From positions 62,001 through 126,000 of the forward strand of contig JAFDWX010000006.1 of the NCBI GenBank assembly GCA_018268255.1: a DNA stretch of 64,000 nucleotides, written 5' to 3'. Under the pieces are notes generated by a model that was given only the letters and a program-made list of their open reading frames with translations, did no database searches and had not been told where the DNA came from. The first letter of the stretch is position 1. The number at the start of each line of letters is the position of its first letter. The translations under genes were made by a program, and so were the position numbers. Positions 1 to 8,804 of this stretch are shown piece by piece. The DNA is from Armatimonadota bacterium (GTDB taxonomy: Bacteria; Armatimonadota; Fimbriimonadia; Fimbriimonadales; Fimbriimonadaceae).

Positions 1-1415
1 GTGCCGGACATGGAAATCCACGCTCCTCGAGAGCCGTAGTCGAGTTTGACCGCCAGGAGCCAAGCAACAGGAACTCGGAGGGCCCAGAGGCTGAAAACGG
101 TGATCCAAAACGGCGTAACGGTTTCCCCGGCACCTTGCATCGCCCCGATCAGGATCATGGCGTAGCTGAACATGATCTCGGTGAGGCACAACATTTTAAG
201 CAGATTTACCGCCTCATTGATCGTCTCGGTCTTCAATGAGATTTCGCGGTCGATATCGATTTGGGGTGCTCGAACGACACCTTTTTGGCTGACTTCCGGA
301 GCCTTCGAATCGATCATGGTTCCAATGATCGGGCGGGCGCCAAAGTAGATCGGCATGACGACGATGAGGACCATGAGCGCACCGTAGTGGCTGGCGATCC
401 ATCCGATTCGTTCTGCCCGCTCTGGCTTCTGCATACCAAGACTTTGCCCAACAAGAGCCGATGCACCCATGGACAACCCGAATGCCGGCATAAACATGAT
501 GCTCTCGAGCGCGAAAGCGGTCCCCATTGCTGCAATAGAGGCCTCGCTTGTTTGGACATGGGTGAGGATGTTGGTGAAAGCCGTGAGAGAGCCCACCCTC
601 AGGAGCGCCATGGCGCCTGCCGGAGTTGCGATCCGGAGAATGCGCTGGGTCCAATCCCAACGGGGCAACTTAGGGATCCATTTGAGCTGGAGTTCCGTTT
701 TGGACGAGTAAGCAAGGTAAATGATCGCGCTGATCCAGGCACTGATCGAGAGCGCGGCTGCAGCTCCAACCAGTCCCCATCCGGCACCTGGCAAGACGAG
801 CCCGGTAGTCCCAATCGGCCGGGGGCCAGAAATCAGAACGGTGTTCAGAGAGATGTGGATGAGGATTTGCAGCCCCGAGATCCACATCGGGCTCTTGCTG
901 TCTCCGACACCGCGCAGACAGCCAGCGAGAACCTGAATGAGGTAGATGGCGGGCAATCCGATTGCGTAAACCGCTAGAAAACTCCCCATGAGACGGTTCG
1001 CTTCTGTGGCCGATGGTGGCAAGACAAGCAGCGCGAGCCATGGCGTCGCAGAAAAGCCCAACACAGCCAGAACGACCCCTGACATTCCCGCGAGATGGCA
1101 CGATTGCTTGGCTGCTTCCCGATATTCGACTTTGTCGCCCGCACCGTAAGCTCGGCTAACGATCGCAGTCGCTCCGGTTGCGATGGCAACGGCAAGCGAA
1201 AACAGCAAGAACATAAGGTTCATGGCTGCGCTTTGAGCCGTGAGAGCCGCAGACTGGAGGTGGCCGATAAAGAACCGATCGAGGAGGTTGTTGATGACCT
1301 GCAGGCTGTTCAGTGCTACGACCGGTCCGGCGAAGCGCCATAGAGTTAGCCCTAGGTGCTCTGGAACGGCTGGTTCCAAAGCATGCTTGTCATCCTCCAA
1401 AGTCGTGCCAGACAT
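1..1415 (-). CDS. MATE family efflux transporter (3' end outside window)
   Basis: Reading the minus strand from an ATG at 1413-1415 gives about 471 codons open to the window edge. The start reads MSGTTLEDDKHALEPAVPEH and is followed by many hydrophobic segments. It carries features usual for MATE Na+ or H+ coupled drug exporters: LWRFAGPVVALNSLQVINNL with DRFFIGHL in the first helix region, GATAIVSRAYGAGD after helix 2, LAGCLRGVGDSKSP at the half-way point, and a second-half counterpart GASALVGQSLGMQKPERAERIG followed by IGAMQGAGETVTPFW. The two-fold internal repeat of the family is therefore visible. A polar insert of about 30 residues (SQKGVVRAPQIDIDREIS) lies in the second half and is longer than usual. 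No clear ribosome binding site is present; only AAGAAATA precedes the start. The substrate cannot be predicted. Confidence 0.85.
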   Translation of the reverse strand, partial: MSGTTLEDDKHALEPAVPEHLGLTLWRFAGPVVALNSLQVINNLLDRFFIGHLQSAALTAQSAAMNLMFLLFSLAVAIATGATAIVSRAYGAGDKVEYREAAKQSCHLAGMSGVVLAVLGFSATPWLALLVLPPSATEANRLMGSFLAVYAIGLPAIYLIQVLAGCLRGVGDSKSPMWISGLQILIHISLNTVLISGPRPIGTTGLVLPGAGWGLVGAAAALSISAWISAIIYLAYSSKTELQLKWIPKLPRWDWTQRILRIATPAGAMALLRVGSLTAFTNILTHVQTSEASIAAMGTAFALESIMFMPAFGLSMGASALVGQSLGMQKPERAERIGWIASHYGALMVLIVVMPIYFGARPIIGTMIDSKAPEVSQKGVVRAPQIDIDREISLKTETINEAVNLLKMLCLTEIMFSYAMILIGAMQGAGETVTPFWITVFSLWALRVPVAWLLAVKLDYGSRGAWISMSG

Positions 1416-1598
1416 TATTTCTTAGTCTACGTTGCTCTGGGCAGGCAGTACTCGCCCCAGTAGGAATGCGGGTAATCGGAGGTTTTTTGCTTCCGCAAAT
1501 GGGATATCCCCATATATCACTGGGGCAAATTACCTATTTTCAGCAATTCTTAACCTTGCACCAGCACATTTTTCGGCAACAAGTTAAGCATCTGTTTG

Positions 1599-1628
1599 TA
1601 TAATAGTCTCTATTCTCGCTCGGAGGTG
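1599..1628 (+). promoter_or_regulatory. Consensus -10 box and strong SD for the propeller protein
   Basis: TATAAT is at 1599-1604, placing the transcription start near 1610-1612. The perfect Shine-Dalgarno GGAGGTG at 1622-1628 stands 8 nt before an ATT codon at 1635. The -35 region is weak. The TTG at 1596, which would give a longer reading frame, overlaps the -10 box and so cannot be in this transcript. Confidence 0.6.
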
Positions 1629-1634
1629 AGACCC

Positions 1635-3581
1635 ATTAAACTTGTCAATCGCGCTTTGGTGATTGTCGCGGCAGGATTTGCTGCGCAGTCGTTTGCTCAA
1701 ACCTGGAATTCTGTTGCAGCTCCTGCTGGTTGCACGCCCTTCTCGATGTTCATGGGGACCGATGGCAGCCTCATCGTTGGCTCTGAATATGCGAACAGCG
1801 CCGCTTGGTGGAAATACACCCCAAGTGCCACCGGCTCTTACACCAGCGGAGGAACTTGGACCCAGCTGGCCAATTCTCCAAACAGTCGACTTTACTTCTC
1901 CTGCGGAGTCTTGCCGGACGGTCGAATCCCAATGTTCGGAGGCGAATACCTGAATTTCAGCGCTGTCTGGACAAATAAGTGCGACATCTATAACCCTGCG
2001 ACCAACACGTGGCAGACGCTGACCCCACCAACAGGCTGGGCGAATATCGGCGACGGAACCTGTGCAGTCACAGCCGATGGCCGATTCTATTTTGCAAACG
2101 CCTACGATACGCGAACCCAGTTCTTCAATCCAGCAACCAACACCTTCACCGCTGGTCCGACTGCTTTGAACTCGACGAACGAAGAAGGTTGGACTCAGCT
2201 GTGGGACGACACCCTTATCGGACCGGACGCTCGAACCAGCAGTCCATTCCGATCCGAGAGATATAACCCCAACACCAATACTTGGAACTGGGACGGCAAC
2301 GTGCCTGTACGAATCTACACGGCCGCAAGCCTTGAACCAGGTGCTGGTGTGACGATGCCGAACGGCGCTGTCTTCCACACAGGTGGTCCTGGAACCAATG
2401 CCGTTTACACGCCAAGCGGTGTTCCCAATGTCATCGGTACTTGGACAGCGGCTCCATCCTTCCCGCTCATCTCCGGTGTGCAGCAGGGTGCGGAAGACGC
2501 CATGTGTACCACGATGCCGAACGGCAAAGTTCTTTGCACGGCAAACCGAGCATCGAGCTTCACTGGACCAACCCACCTGTACGAGTACGATTATCGAACG
2601 AATTCACTCGTGCAGATTGCCGACCCCGAAGCCATCAGCAATCCGTGCTACACCGTTCACACGTGTCTGCTTCCAACCGGCCAAGTCGCGGTGAGCTACA
2701 GCACAAACCACATCCTAATCTACACCCCAACGACGACTGGGATCAACGATGCTTGGCGACCGTACTCGATCGTGACACCGTCGTCAGCGGCTCCTGGTGA
2801 TGACATTCTGGTCTTCGGTGAGCAGATCAACGGTCTGACGCAGGGATCCACCTATGGCGATGAAGGACTTTACAACTCGAACTTCCCAGTCATTAGCCTG
2901 AAGAACAATACGACCGGCACCGTTTACTATTGCCGAACGCATGACCACAGCACGATGTCGATTGGTCCGAATCACTTGCGACAGTACACCAAGTGCTTGA
3001 TCCCAGCTTCGGTTCCGACCGGCACCTATAGCTTGACTCTGTCGGCTAACGGCTTGGCACAGAAGACTCCGAACACCATCGTGATCAATAACACGAGCAG
3101 CATGATCAGTGGAAACTGCACGCTTCAGGACTTCACGAATCGATCGGAAGAGCCGGGAATGTGGCACACGTTCGAGCTGGTTAACGCTTCTTCGGGAGCT
3201 GTTGTCGAGACGCAGACCCTGCACACGACCGAAACCGGTGGGTACCAGTACTACACCGACAAGGTCGGCACGTTCTACCTTCGATCAAAGACCTTCCACT
3301 TCCTGTCCAACATCACTACGTCCTTCACCCTTGGAACGAAGACTCGCGTAACGCGAAACTTCCAGCTCCTCAATGGCGACGTCGACGAGGACAATGCTGT
3401 GACGATCTTCGACTACACCACTCTTTCGGACTACTTCGATCGATCTGAAGTTGATGGTGGTTGGTACACGTACGGCGCTAATGGATGGCGGCCTGTCGAT
3501 GCTGATCTTGATGGAGATGGATCGGTGACGATCTTCGACTACACGATCCTCAGCGCTAACTTCGATAAATTCGGAGTCTGA
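1635..3581 (+). CDS. Secreted kelch-like beta-propeller protein with C-terminal EF-hand (dockerin-like) module
   Basis: The product is about 648 residues if translation starts at the ATT at 1635; a GTG at 1626 is the other possibility. From the ATT it begins with a clean signal peptide, IKLVNRALVIVAAGFAAQSFAQ. The next ~390 residues repeat blades of the form 'DIYNPATNTWQTLTP', 'TQFFNPATNTFTAGP', 'ERYNPNTNTWNWDG' and 'YEYDYRTNSLVQI', typical of kelch or galactose-oxidase-like propellers. An Ig-like segment follows, then from about residue 493 a module shared with two other proteins here: a beta-rich part starting GNCTLQDF and two calcium-type loops, GDVDEDNAVTIFDY and DADLDGDGSVTIFDY. No catalytic residues were identified, so an enzymatic role is unproven. 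It is probably exported and displayed on, or attached to, the cell surface. A terminator follows directly. Confidence 0.8.
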   Translation: MKLVNRALVIVAAGFAAQSFAQTWNSVAAPAGCTPFSMFMGTDGSLIVGSEYANSAAWWKYTPSATGSYTSGGTWTQLANSPNSRLYFSCGVLPDGRIPMFGGEYLNFSAVWTNKCDIYNPATNTWQTLTPPTGWANIGDGTCAVTADGRFYFANAYDTRTQFFNPATNTFTAGPTALNSTNEEGWTQLWDDTLIGPDARTSSPFRSERYNPNTNTWNWDGNVPVRIYTAASLEPGAGVTMPNGAVFHTGGPGTNAVYTPSGVPNVIGTWTAAPSFPLISGVQQGAEDAMCTTMPNGKVLCTANRASSFTGPTHLYEYDYRTNSLVQIADPEAISNPCYTVHTCLLPTGQVAVSYSTNHILIYTPTTTGINDAWRPYSIVTPSSAAPGDDILVFGEQINGLTQGSTYGDEGLYNSNFPVISLKNNTTGTVYYCRTHDHSTMSIGPNHLRQYTKCLIPASVPTGTYSLTLSANGLAQKTPNTIVINNTSSMISGNCTLQDFTNRSEEPGMWHTFELVNASSGAVVETQTLHTTETGGYQYYTDKVGTFYLRSKTFHFLSNITTSFTLGTKTRVTRNFQLLNGDVDEDNAVTIFDYTTLSDYFDRSEVDGGWYTYGANGWRPVDADLDGDGSVTIFDYTILSANFDKFGV

Positions 3582-3596
3582 CAGCAGTAGATCCTG

Positions 3597-3632
3597 AAAA
3601 AGCCCCTAGGCAAATGCCTTGGGGCTTTTTTC
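3597..3632 (+). terminator. Rho-independent terminator after the propeller gene
   Basis: Stem AAGCCCCTAGGC (3600-3611), loop AAAT, GCCTTGGGGCTT (3616-3627), one T-T mismatch, followed by a T run. Confidence 0.85.
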
Positions 3633-3668
3633 ATTTTGGAATCCCCTGGAAGCTGACTTGCGTAGACC

Positions 3669-4133
3669 ATGTGTATGATTTGGAAGCCTGCGTATCAGAA
3701 CGGTTTAGTCAGGCTCCAAGGGATGCCTGCATTAGAGGGAATATCGCTGTTGGGAACGCCGCTGTCCGCGACCACGGGAGACGTCGTATCCATTTCCATT
3801 GGACTTATGGGGCTCAGAGAGCAGGAACTGGTTTCCCGCCTTTATCGGGCTGAGTTTGGGGGGCACGAGGGATTTCTTGAGTGGATTTTTGAGTCTGATG
3901 CGGCCAGAAGCGTCATTGAAGGCGCAATCCCGCTAAGTCGCCACATCCGAGTCTGCCACTGCGAGATGGCCGAGGAATGGCAGGTTGCAATGGGGTCGCT
4001 CTTGCCACATCAAACGCTAACAGCTCTCATGGTTGGGTGCGGGCCAAACTCATGCGAAGTCGAGGCATTGATGGGTGCTCCCACCGAAGATGCGTGGGAG
4101 GCATTCGCGGCCCGAATTCGTGACGTGCGCTAA
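3669..4133 (+). CDS. Hypothetical protein, 154 residues
   Basis: I do not recognise this protein. The frame is open from ATG 3669, with another ATG at 3675 (MIWKPAYQNGLV) as an equally likely start. It has no signal peptide and no membrane segment. The middle reads SISIGLMGLREQELVSRLYR, giving an amphipathic, mixed alpha/beta impression, and there are three cysteines in the second half (VCHCEM, GCGPNSCEVE). No ribosome binding site is seen. Its last four bases overlap the convergent gene at 4130. The frame has ordinary codon usage for this window, but support is only its length and position between a terminator and the next gene. Confidence 0.5.
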   Translation: MCMIWKPAYQNGLVRLQGMPALEGISLLGTPLSATTGDVVSISIGLMGLREQELVSRLYRAEFGGHEGFLEWIFESDAARSVIEGAIPLSRHIRVCHCEMAEEWQVAMGSLLPHQTLTALMVGCGPNSCEVEALMGAPTEDAWEAFAARIRDVR

Positions 4134-4921
4134 CCGCTCAGTTTTGGCGGCGGAGTCGTTGACCGAGTTCCTTTCGGCACTGAAAATCGGAAAATGTCCT
4201 GATTAGTGACAAAATTGTCTGTCCTCACGTGAGCCTTCCAATAGACTGTTCTTTCCTCGCGCCCGATCTCAGTTTTCCAGTACTCGATTTCTTCAATGTG
4301 GAAATTGACGAGGATATCTGTCGTGCCACGGTAGATCAGAACCGGGTTTGGCTTGTCATCGTTCACCCAGAAGCTCACCCACGCCTCTTCTTCGCTCAAA
4401 TCGGCACTTTTCGGCATGAAGTAGGGATACCAACTGGTGGTGTCCAGCGTGCGCGAGAACATGTCAGCCAGCATGTCGGGAATGAAGGCCTCGTCGCCGG
4501 GGTAGAGCACGCCTAGGGAATTGGTGATTAGGTCGAGTTTTTTGGCCTGGCCCTTGGGATACGCCAACGACCAGTACGTGTTATTTTGGGCGTCGAGATA
4601 CCAAAGGAAGTCACCGTCGCCAACCACGGTTTTCGTGATGTACTGGGCGCCTTTATTCTGACCGCGAGAGACTGTGGAATACACTCGCGGAACTTCGGTG
4701 CGGTCTGCTCTACCGGCACTCGAGCGTTCAAAGGTCAGGAAGACTCCGAAGTATTCCTTCTTGCGACCACGCTGGACATATCCGTTGAGATCGATCTGGA
4801 ACTTGGGTGCCTGTCCAAGGATCTTGAGGCCGTTGGCCACCGCAGTTCGAGCCTCGATCATTTGATCAGGCGCAAAGGTCGTAGATACCGCAAGACATGT
4901 GAGTGCGAGCCAAGCTGGCAT
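4130..4921 (-). CDS. Secreted hypothetical protein, possible LolA-like fold
   Basis: 263 residues with a short N-terminal signal peptide (MPAWLALTCLAVSTTFA). The body is a run of beta-strand-like segments: KFQIDLNGYVQRGRKKEYFGVFLTF, then YITKTVVGDGDFLWYLD and YWSLAYPKGQAKKLD, then NPVLIYRGTTDILVNFHIEEIEYW. A repeated 'write-out of a small molecule or lipid carrier sheet' look, with the ...GDGDFLWYLDAQNNTYW strand pair, resembles LolA/LolB-like or DUF2092-like periplasmic proteins, but this is only an impression of fold. The end is proline-rich (STTPPPKLSG). It is convergent with the 3669 gene and divergent from the GH5 gene at 4983, with only 61 bp between the two starts. Confidence 0.65.
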   Translation of the reverse strand: MPAWLALTCLAVSTTFAPDQMIEARTAVANGLKILGQAPKFQIDLNGYVQRGRKKEYFGVFLTFERSSAGRADRTEVPRVYSTVSRGQNKGAQYITKTVVGDGDFLWYLDAQNNTYWSLAYPKGQAKKLDLITNSLGVLYPGDEAFIPDMLADMFSRTLDTTSWYPYFMPKSADLSEEEAWVSFWVNDDKPNPVLIYRGTTDILVNFHIEEIEYWKTEIGREERTVYWKAHVRTDNFVTNQDIFRFSVPKGTRSTTPPPKLSG

Positions 4922-4970
4922 AAGTTAAATTTAGACGGGGACAAGTTCGGTGAATGTTCCGGATTTTGGT

Positions 4971-4976
4971 TAGAAT
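4971..4976 (+). promoter_or_regulatory. -10 box TAGAAT directly before the GH5 start
   Basis: TAGAAT ends 6 nt before the ATG at 4983 and no SD is present, so the transcript would start at or within a base or two of the start codon. Confidence 0.5.
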
Positions 4977-4982
4977 GACTTC

Positions 4983-6092
4983 ATGAAGTGCATTCTGAGC
5001 CTCATGATTCTCGCACTCACCTCCCTTTCCTTTGCATCATTGGAACAATCTGGATCAAAGGTCGGGTCCCAGGCTGAAAAGATTTTGGGCAGATCTGTGA
5101 ACATCACACGGTGGTTCTGCTATCTGGGTAATCCGCAAGATTATGATCATATGAGGAATTACTACACTGCCGAAGATACAAAAGCTCTCAAGAAGCTTGG
5201 CGTCAAGATGATTCGGCTATGTGTAGCGCCCCCTGTCATTTACGATCAGGGCAAAGTTCGCCCCGAGGCGATGACATTGGTCGATGCTGGGATTAAGAGG
5301 CTGATGAAAGACGGCTTCACCGTTGCGTGGGATCTCCACGATAATGGCCAGATCGGTCTGGACAAGCCTGGATATGATCCTTCGCAATTCATAGACTTTT
5401 GGAAAATTCTTGCAACCCGATACAAAGGGAAGTTTGAGGCTCAACTTGCCTTCGAGCTTGTCAATGAACCTGTATTCATGCAAAATGCACCAACTTGGTA
5501 TGAGATACAGCAAAAGGCGGTTGATGCAATAAGGGCGATTGATCCCCAGCGGACCATTGTGGTTACTTCTACGGGATGGAGCGGTGTTGACGCATTTGCG
5601 AAAATGCCGAAAGTTAAAGGGAGCAACCTTATTTACACGTTCCATTGCTACGATCCTTTCTTCTTTACCCACCAAGGAGCGGAGTGGGTCGGGGAATATC
5701 CTCAGAAGTTGAAGCACGTACCTTTTCCGGCTGATCCCGAGGCTGTCGACGCGATCATCGATGATAATGAAGAAAAGTATCGCGACGCGTTGTTCGGCTA
5801 TGGAAAAGAGGGTTACGACAACGCATATCTACTAAAACGGATCGAAACTGCTGTGCAGGTTGGCAAGAAGTACGACGTTCCAGTGTGGCTTGGTGAATTT
5901 GGCGCGTATCCGAAAGTTGCGAAGGCAACCGATCGGGCTCGATGGTTTCAAGGAATGAAGGCGGCCATCGATCACTTTAAACTGCCTGCGGCCATCTGGG
6001 GTTACGACGATGCTCTAGGCCTGGGGAGGAAAATGGAAGACGGGAAGCTTGACCTTGATCTGGTGGTTTTGCGCCACTTTTACGGTCAGTAG
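4983..6092 (+). CDS. Secreted glycoside hydrolase family 5 (cellulase-type)
   Basis: 369 residues. The signal peptide is MKCILSLMILALTSLSFA, and the rest is a single TIM-barrel domain. The retaining GH5 acid/base is Glu162 in LAFELVNEPVF (the strand-4 NEP motif), and the nucleophile is Glu305 in VPVWLGEFGAYP (strand 7). Other conserved GH5 positions are IRLCV near residue 80, AWDLHDN near 118 (His119) and FHCYDPF near 221. It most likely cleaves beta-1,4-linked glucans or mannans outside the cytoplasm; the exact substrate is not readable. No carbohydrate-binding module or EF-hand module is attached. It is a single-gene unit with a -10 box almost abutting the start. Confidence 0.9.
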   Translation: MKCILSLMILALTSLSFASLEQSGSKVGSQAEKILGRSVNITRWFCYLGNPQDYDHMRNYYTAEDTKALKKLGVKMIRLCVAPPVIYDQGKVRPEAMTLVDAGIKRLMKDGFTVAWDLHDNGQIGLDKPGYDPSQFIDFWKILATRYKGKFEAQLAFELVNEPVFMQNAPTWYEIQQKAVDAIRAIDPQRTIVVTSTGWSGVDAFAKMPKVKGSNLIYTFHCYDPFFFTHQGAEWVGEYPQKLKHVPFPADPEAVDAIIDDNEEKYRDALFGYGKEGYDNAYLLKRIETAVQVGKKYDVPVWLGEFGAYPKVAKATDRARWFQGMKAAIDHFKLPAAIWGYDDALGLGRKMEDGKLDLDLVVLRHFYGQ

Positions 6093-6172
6093 ACTGACCG
6101 AGCTTGTCCCAAGACATGGTCGTGCCATAATCTTCATTGACAACCTATTCCCGTTGTAAGGGAGGCACGACT

Positions 6173-7975
6173 ATGTCCGAACGTTACGAAGATAGCTATT
6201 TATATCGCTTGCGGCACTCTGCCGCGCACCTGATGGCCCAGGCCGTCCAGGAGCTTCACCCCCAGGTCAAACTCAGTATTGGGCCACCGATCGAGAACGG
6301 CTTCTACTACGATATCGAGTTTGCCGAACCTATCCACGAAGAGGACCTCACCGCCATTGAAAAGCGGATGAAGGAACTCAGCAAACTAGATCAGCGCATC
6401 CAGCGTATGGAGGTCACCCGGGAGGAAGCCAAGCAACTGATTCTGGATAGCACCATTCCCGGAATGGGCGCTGAAACTTCAGAATACAAGCTGCAACTTC
6501 TTGAGGCGATTCCAGAAGATCAGGTAATCAGCTTTTACGATCAACAGCGAACAGATCGGGAAGGCACGTTGCATCGATTCTTAGATCTTTGCAGAGGTCC
6601 TCATGTGGACAGCACCAAAGAAGTCAAGAATTTCAAGCTGATGTCGATTGCTGGAGCCTATTGGCGTGGCAATGTCAATAACAAGCAGCTCACAAGAATT
6701 TACGGAACCGCATTTGAGACGCCTGAAGAGTTAGAGCACTACCTGCATTTGCTTGAAGAAGCAAAACGCAGAGATCATCGCGTTCTCGGTAAAGAACTCG
6801 GTTTGTTTATGTTCAGCCCGAGAGTGGGGACCGGTTTGCCCCTTTGGCTGCCAAAAGGCGCAACTCTCCGGCATGTCATGACCGATTTTCTACAGCAGGA
6901 GCAGCTCAAGCGGGGATACCAACCTGTTGTTACGCCGCATATCGCAAGCATCAAGCTGTACGAAAAATCGGGCCATATTATCAACTACCGCGACAAGATG
7001 TTTCCATTTATGGAGGACGAGGACGGCGACAAGGATACCTATATCCTTAAGCCGATGAACTGCCCGTTCCATATAGAGATCTACTCCTCACAGATGAGGA
7101 GTTATCGAGAATTGCCTGTTCGGTACGCGGAATTTGGAACAGTGCACCGGTATGAACAGAGCGGGGAAGTTACGGGCATCCTTCGTGCTCGAGGATTCAC
7201 TCAGGACGATGCACACCTTTTCGTAACTCCAGATCAACTGCAGAGTGAGTTCATCGGGGTTGTGGATCTGATGCAAACTGTATTGAATAAGCTTGGATTG
7301 ACGGAATTTCGAGTCCGAGTGGGTACAAAAGATCCAAGTTCCGATAAGTACGTGGGGCACGACGACAACTGGACTGCCGCAACCAACGCTATCACGGAGG
7401 CTTGTGACAAACTGGGACTCGATTACGAGGTGTCGCCTGGAGATGCTGCGTTCTATGGTCCCAAGCTAGACCTCATTATTAAGGATGCCCTGGGTCGCGA
7501 GTGGCAGATGGGAACTGTTCAAGTTGATTACAATCTGCCCGAACGTTTCGAGTTGGAATACATTGGTGAAGATAGTAAGCCCCATCGGCCGATCATGATT
7601 CACCGAGCACCCTTCGGATCGCTGGAGCGTATGATTGGCCTGTTGACGGAGCAATACGCAGGAGCATTCCCGTTATGGCTCGCGCCAACTCAAATCTCTA
7701 TCCTGCCTATTGCAGATCGTCACTTCGAGAAGGCTGAGGAGATTGCCAGCGAACTAAGAAGCCGATTATTCGATACGAGGCCTCTGCGAGTTAACGTTGA
7801 TGATCGACGTGAAACTCTTGGTAAGAAGATCCGAGAAGCACAACTTCAAAAGGTGCCGTTCATGCTGATCCTCGGAGATCGAGGGTTGGAAGAGAACACT
7901 GTCGGTGTCCGCTCTCGAGAAGACGGCGATCTTGGTGAAATGAGGCTTTCCGACTTTCTCGAAAAGTTGGTATAG
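6173..7975 (+). CDS. thrS: Threonyl-tRNA synthetase lacking the N-terminal TGS domain
   Basis: The cytoplasmic class II synthetase that charges tRNA-Thr. The start is ATG 6173, preceded by the SD AGGGAGG; the TTG at 6137 in the same frame lies upstream of the SD. The product is 600 residues and begins MSERYEDSYLYRLRHSAAHL, so the ~60-residue TGS (N1) domain of the usual ~640-residue enzyme is absent. The editing domain is intact, with metal/catalytic residues in HSAAH and CRGPH (about residue 140). The catalytic core has the zinc ligands Cys in MNCPFH, His in TQDDAH and His in MIHRAPFGSLERMIG, and motif 2 in TVHRYEQSGEVTGILRARGF. The C-terminal anticodon-binding domain is complete. Editing of Ser-tRNA-Thr should be retained. 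Confidence 0.96.
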   Translation: MSERYEDSYLYRLRHSAAHLMAQAVQELHPQVKLSIGPPIENGFYYDIEFAEPIHEEDLTAIEKRMKELSKLDQRIQRMEVTREEAKQLILDSTIPGMGAETSEYKLQLLEAIPEDQVISFYDQQRTDREGTLHRFLDLCRGPHVDSTKEVKNFKLMSIAGAYWRGNVNNKQLTRIYGTAFETPEELEHYLHLLEEAKRRDHRVLGKELGLFMFSPRVGTGLPLWLPKGATLRHVMTDFLQQEQLKRGYQPVVTPHIASIKLYEKSGHIINYRDKMFPFMEDEDGDKDTYILKPMNCPFHIEIYSSQMRSYRELPVRYAEFGTVHRYEQSGEVTGILRARGFTQDDAHLFVTPDQLQSEFIGVVDLMQTVLNKLGLTEFRVRVGTKDPSSDKYVGHDDNWTAATNAITEACDKLGLDYEVSPGDAAFYGPKLDLIIKDALGREWQMGTVQVDYNLPERFELEYIGEDSKPHRPIMIHRAPFGSLERMIGLLTEQYAGAFPLWLAPTQISILPIADRHFEKAEEIASELRSRLFDTRPLRVNVDDRRETLGKKIREAQLQKVPFMLILGDRGLEENTVGVRSREDGDLGEMRLSDFLEKLV

Positions 7976-7991
7976 CCACGATACATTTGAT

Positions 7992-8020
7992 GCACGCAAA
8001 CTATGATGTTTGCGTGCTTT
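7992..8020. terminator. Bidirectional terminator between thrS and the gene ending at 8001
   Basis: Perfect 10-bp stem GCACGCAAAC (7992-8001), loop TATGAT, GTTTGCGTGC (8008-8017), then TTTGTTC. It overlaps the stop codon of the convergent gene. Confidence 0.75.
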
Positions 8021-8744
8021 GTTCGTTTGCGGAAGTTGTGGAGATGCTGCTGGGTGCGGCAGTGGATTTCGCCAGGTTGTCTCGGACATTCTCGTCGACA
8101 AGCGCTTGAGCATCTTGTTGGATTTTGTTTGCCAAGGCCTCGCCCTTTTTGTGGCCCCAAATCGTGCCCCCCACCACCAGCCCGAAAACTGCGGCGGCCC
8201 CAGCAGCCAGAACGGCCACGCCGGCACCCACTAATCCCTTTTCGGCGATCAGCGATGAGCCGATGGCCGTCCCCATAATGCCTGCCTGTAAGCCAAAGAT
8301 GAGGTTCAAAAAAGGCACGGTATTGACTTCGACTTTGGTTCTCCCATTTCGAGCCGTCACGGTTACGTCGGCCAGATTCAGACCGGCAAAGGTTCTGCAA
8401 GTGAGGGTCCGGCCAATAAGGGTCGGCGGGGAGTTGCGCATGGCGTGGCCGAAGTTCCGGATCACCTCCCCGAAGTCATCGGTGCTGATCTCTCCATCTA
8501 CCACTCGTTCGGTCTGGTTTTTCCACTTGAGCAAGCCGCTGCCGTTACCTGAAGAGGAGTTGAGCTTTTCCCGAATAGCGAGTTCCAAATACTGCGGATC
8601 GACTCCGAGTTCCGACGCTATGCGCTTTAACTCATCCGGCGTTACGCCGGGCTGGTAGTTCGCTGCTTGATGTTGCTCCTGCAACTGAACCGCGCGTTTG
8701 ACAATTTGCGTGACCTGCTCTTCGCTGAAAATCGGGTCGGACAT
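8001..8744 (-). CDS. Hypothetical membrane protein, N-terminal helical domain plus two membrane segments
   Basis: 247 residues from the ATG at 8744 (MSDPIFSEEQVTQIVKRA); a TTG eight codons upstream is less likely. The first ~65 residues are a charged helical region with the motif 'GVTPDELKRIASELGVDPQYLELAIRE'. This arrangement is found at the N-terminus of various bacterial membrane proteins. A strand-rich section follows, and then a glycine/alanine-rich membrane part (residues ~150-205) with LIFGLQAGIMGTAIGSSL and GAGVAVLAAGAAAVFGLVVGGTIW. The C-terminus is Ser/Thr/Gln-rich and probably cytoplasmic. Function unknown. It is transcribed away from mpl, with only 60 bp between the two starts. 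Confidence 0.75.
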   Translation of the reverse strand: MSDPIFSEEQVTQIVKRAVQLQEQHQAANYQPGVTPDELKRIASELGVDPQYLELAIREKLNSSSGNGSGLLKWKNQTERVVDGEISTDDFGEVIRNFGHAMRNSPPTLIGRTLTCRTFAGLNLADVTVTARNGRTKVEVNTVPFLNLIFGLQAGIMGTAIGSSLIAEKGLVGAGVAVLAAGAAAVFGLVVGGTIWGHKKGEALANKIQQDAQALVDENVRDNLAKSTAAPSSISTTSANEQSTQTS

Positions 8745-8804
8745 GGCTGAAGTCCATTGTAGCGGCAAAATGCTCCGAAGCTCACAAAAGGCAAAATAGT
8801 TCTA

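Noticed and set aside
214-1343. Several open frames on both strands across 214-1343
   Set aside because: They are shadows of the MATE transporter, whose frame is continuous from 1415 to the window edge.
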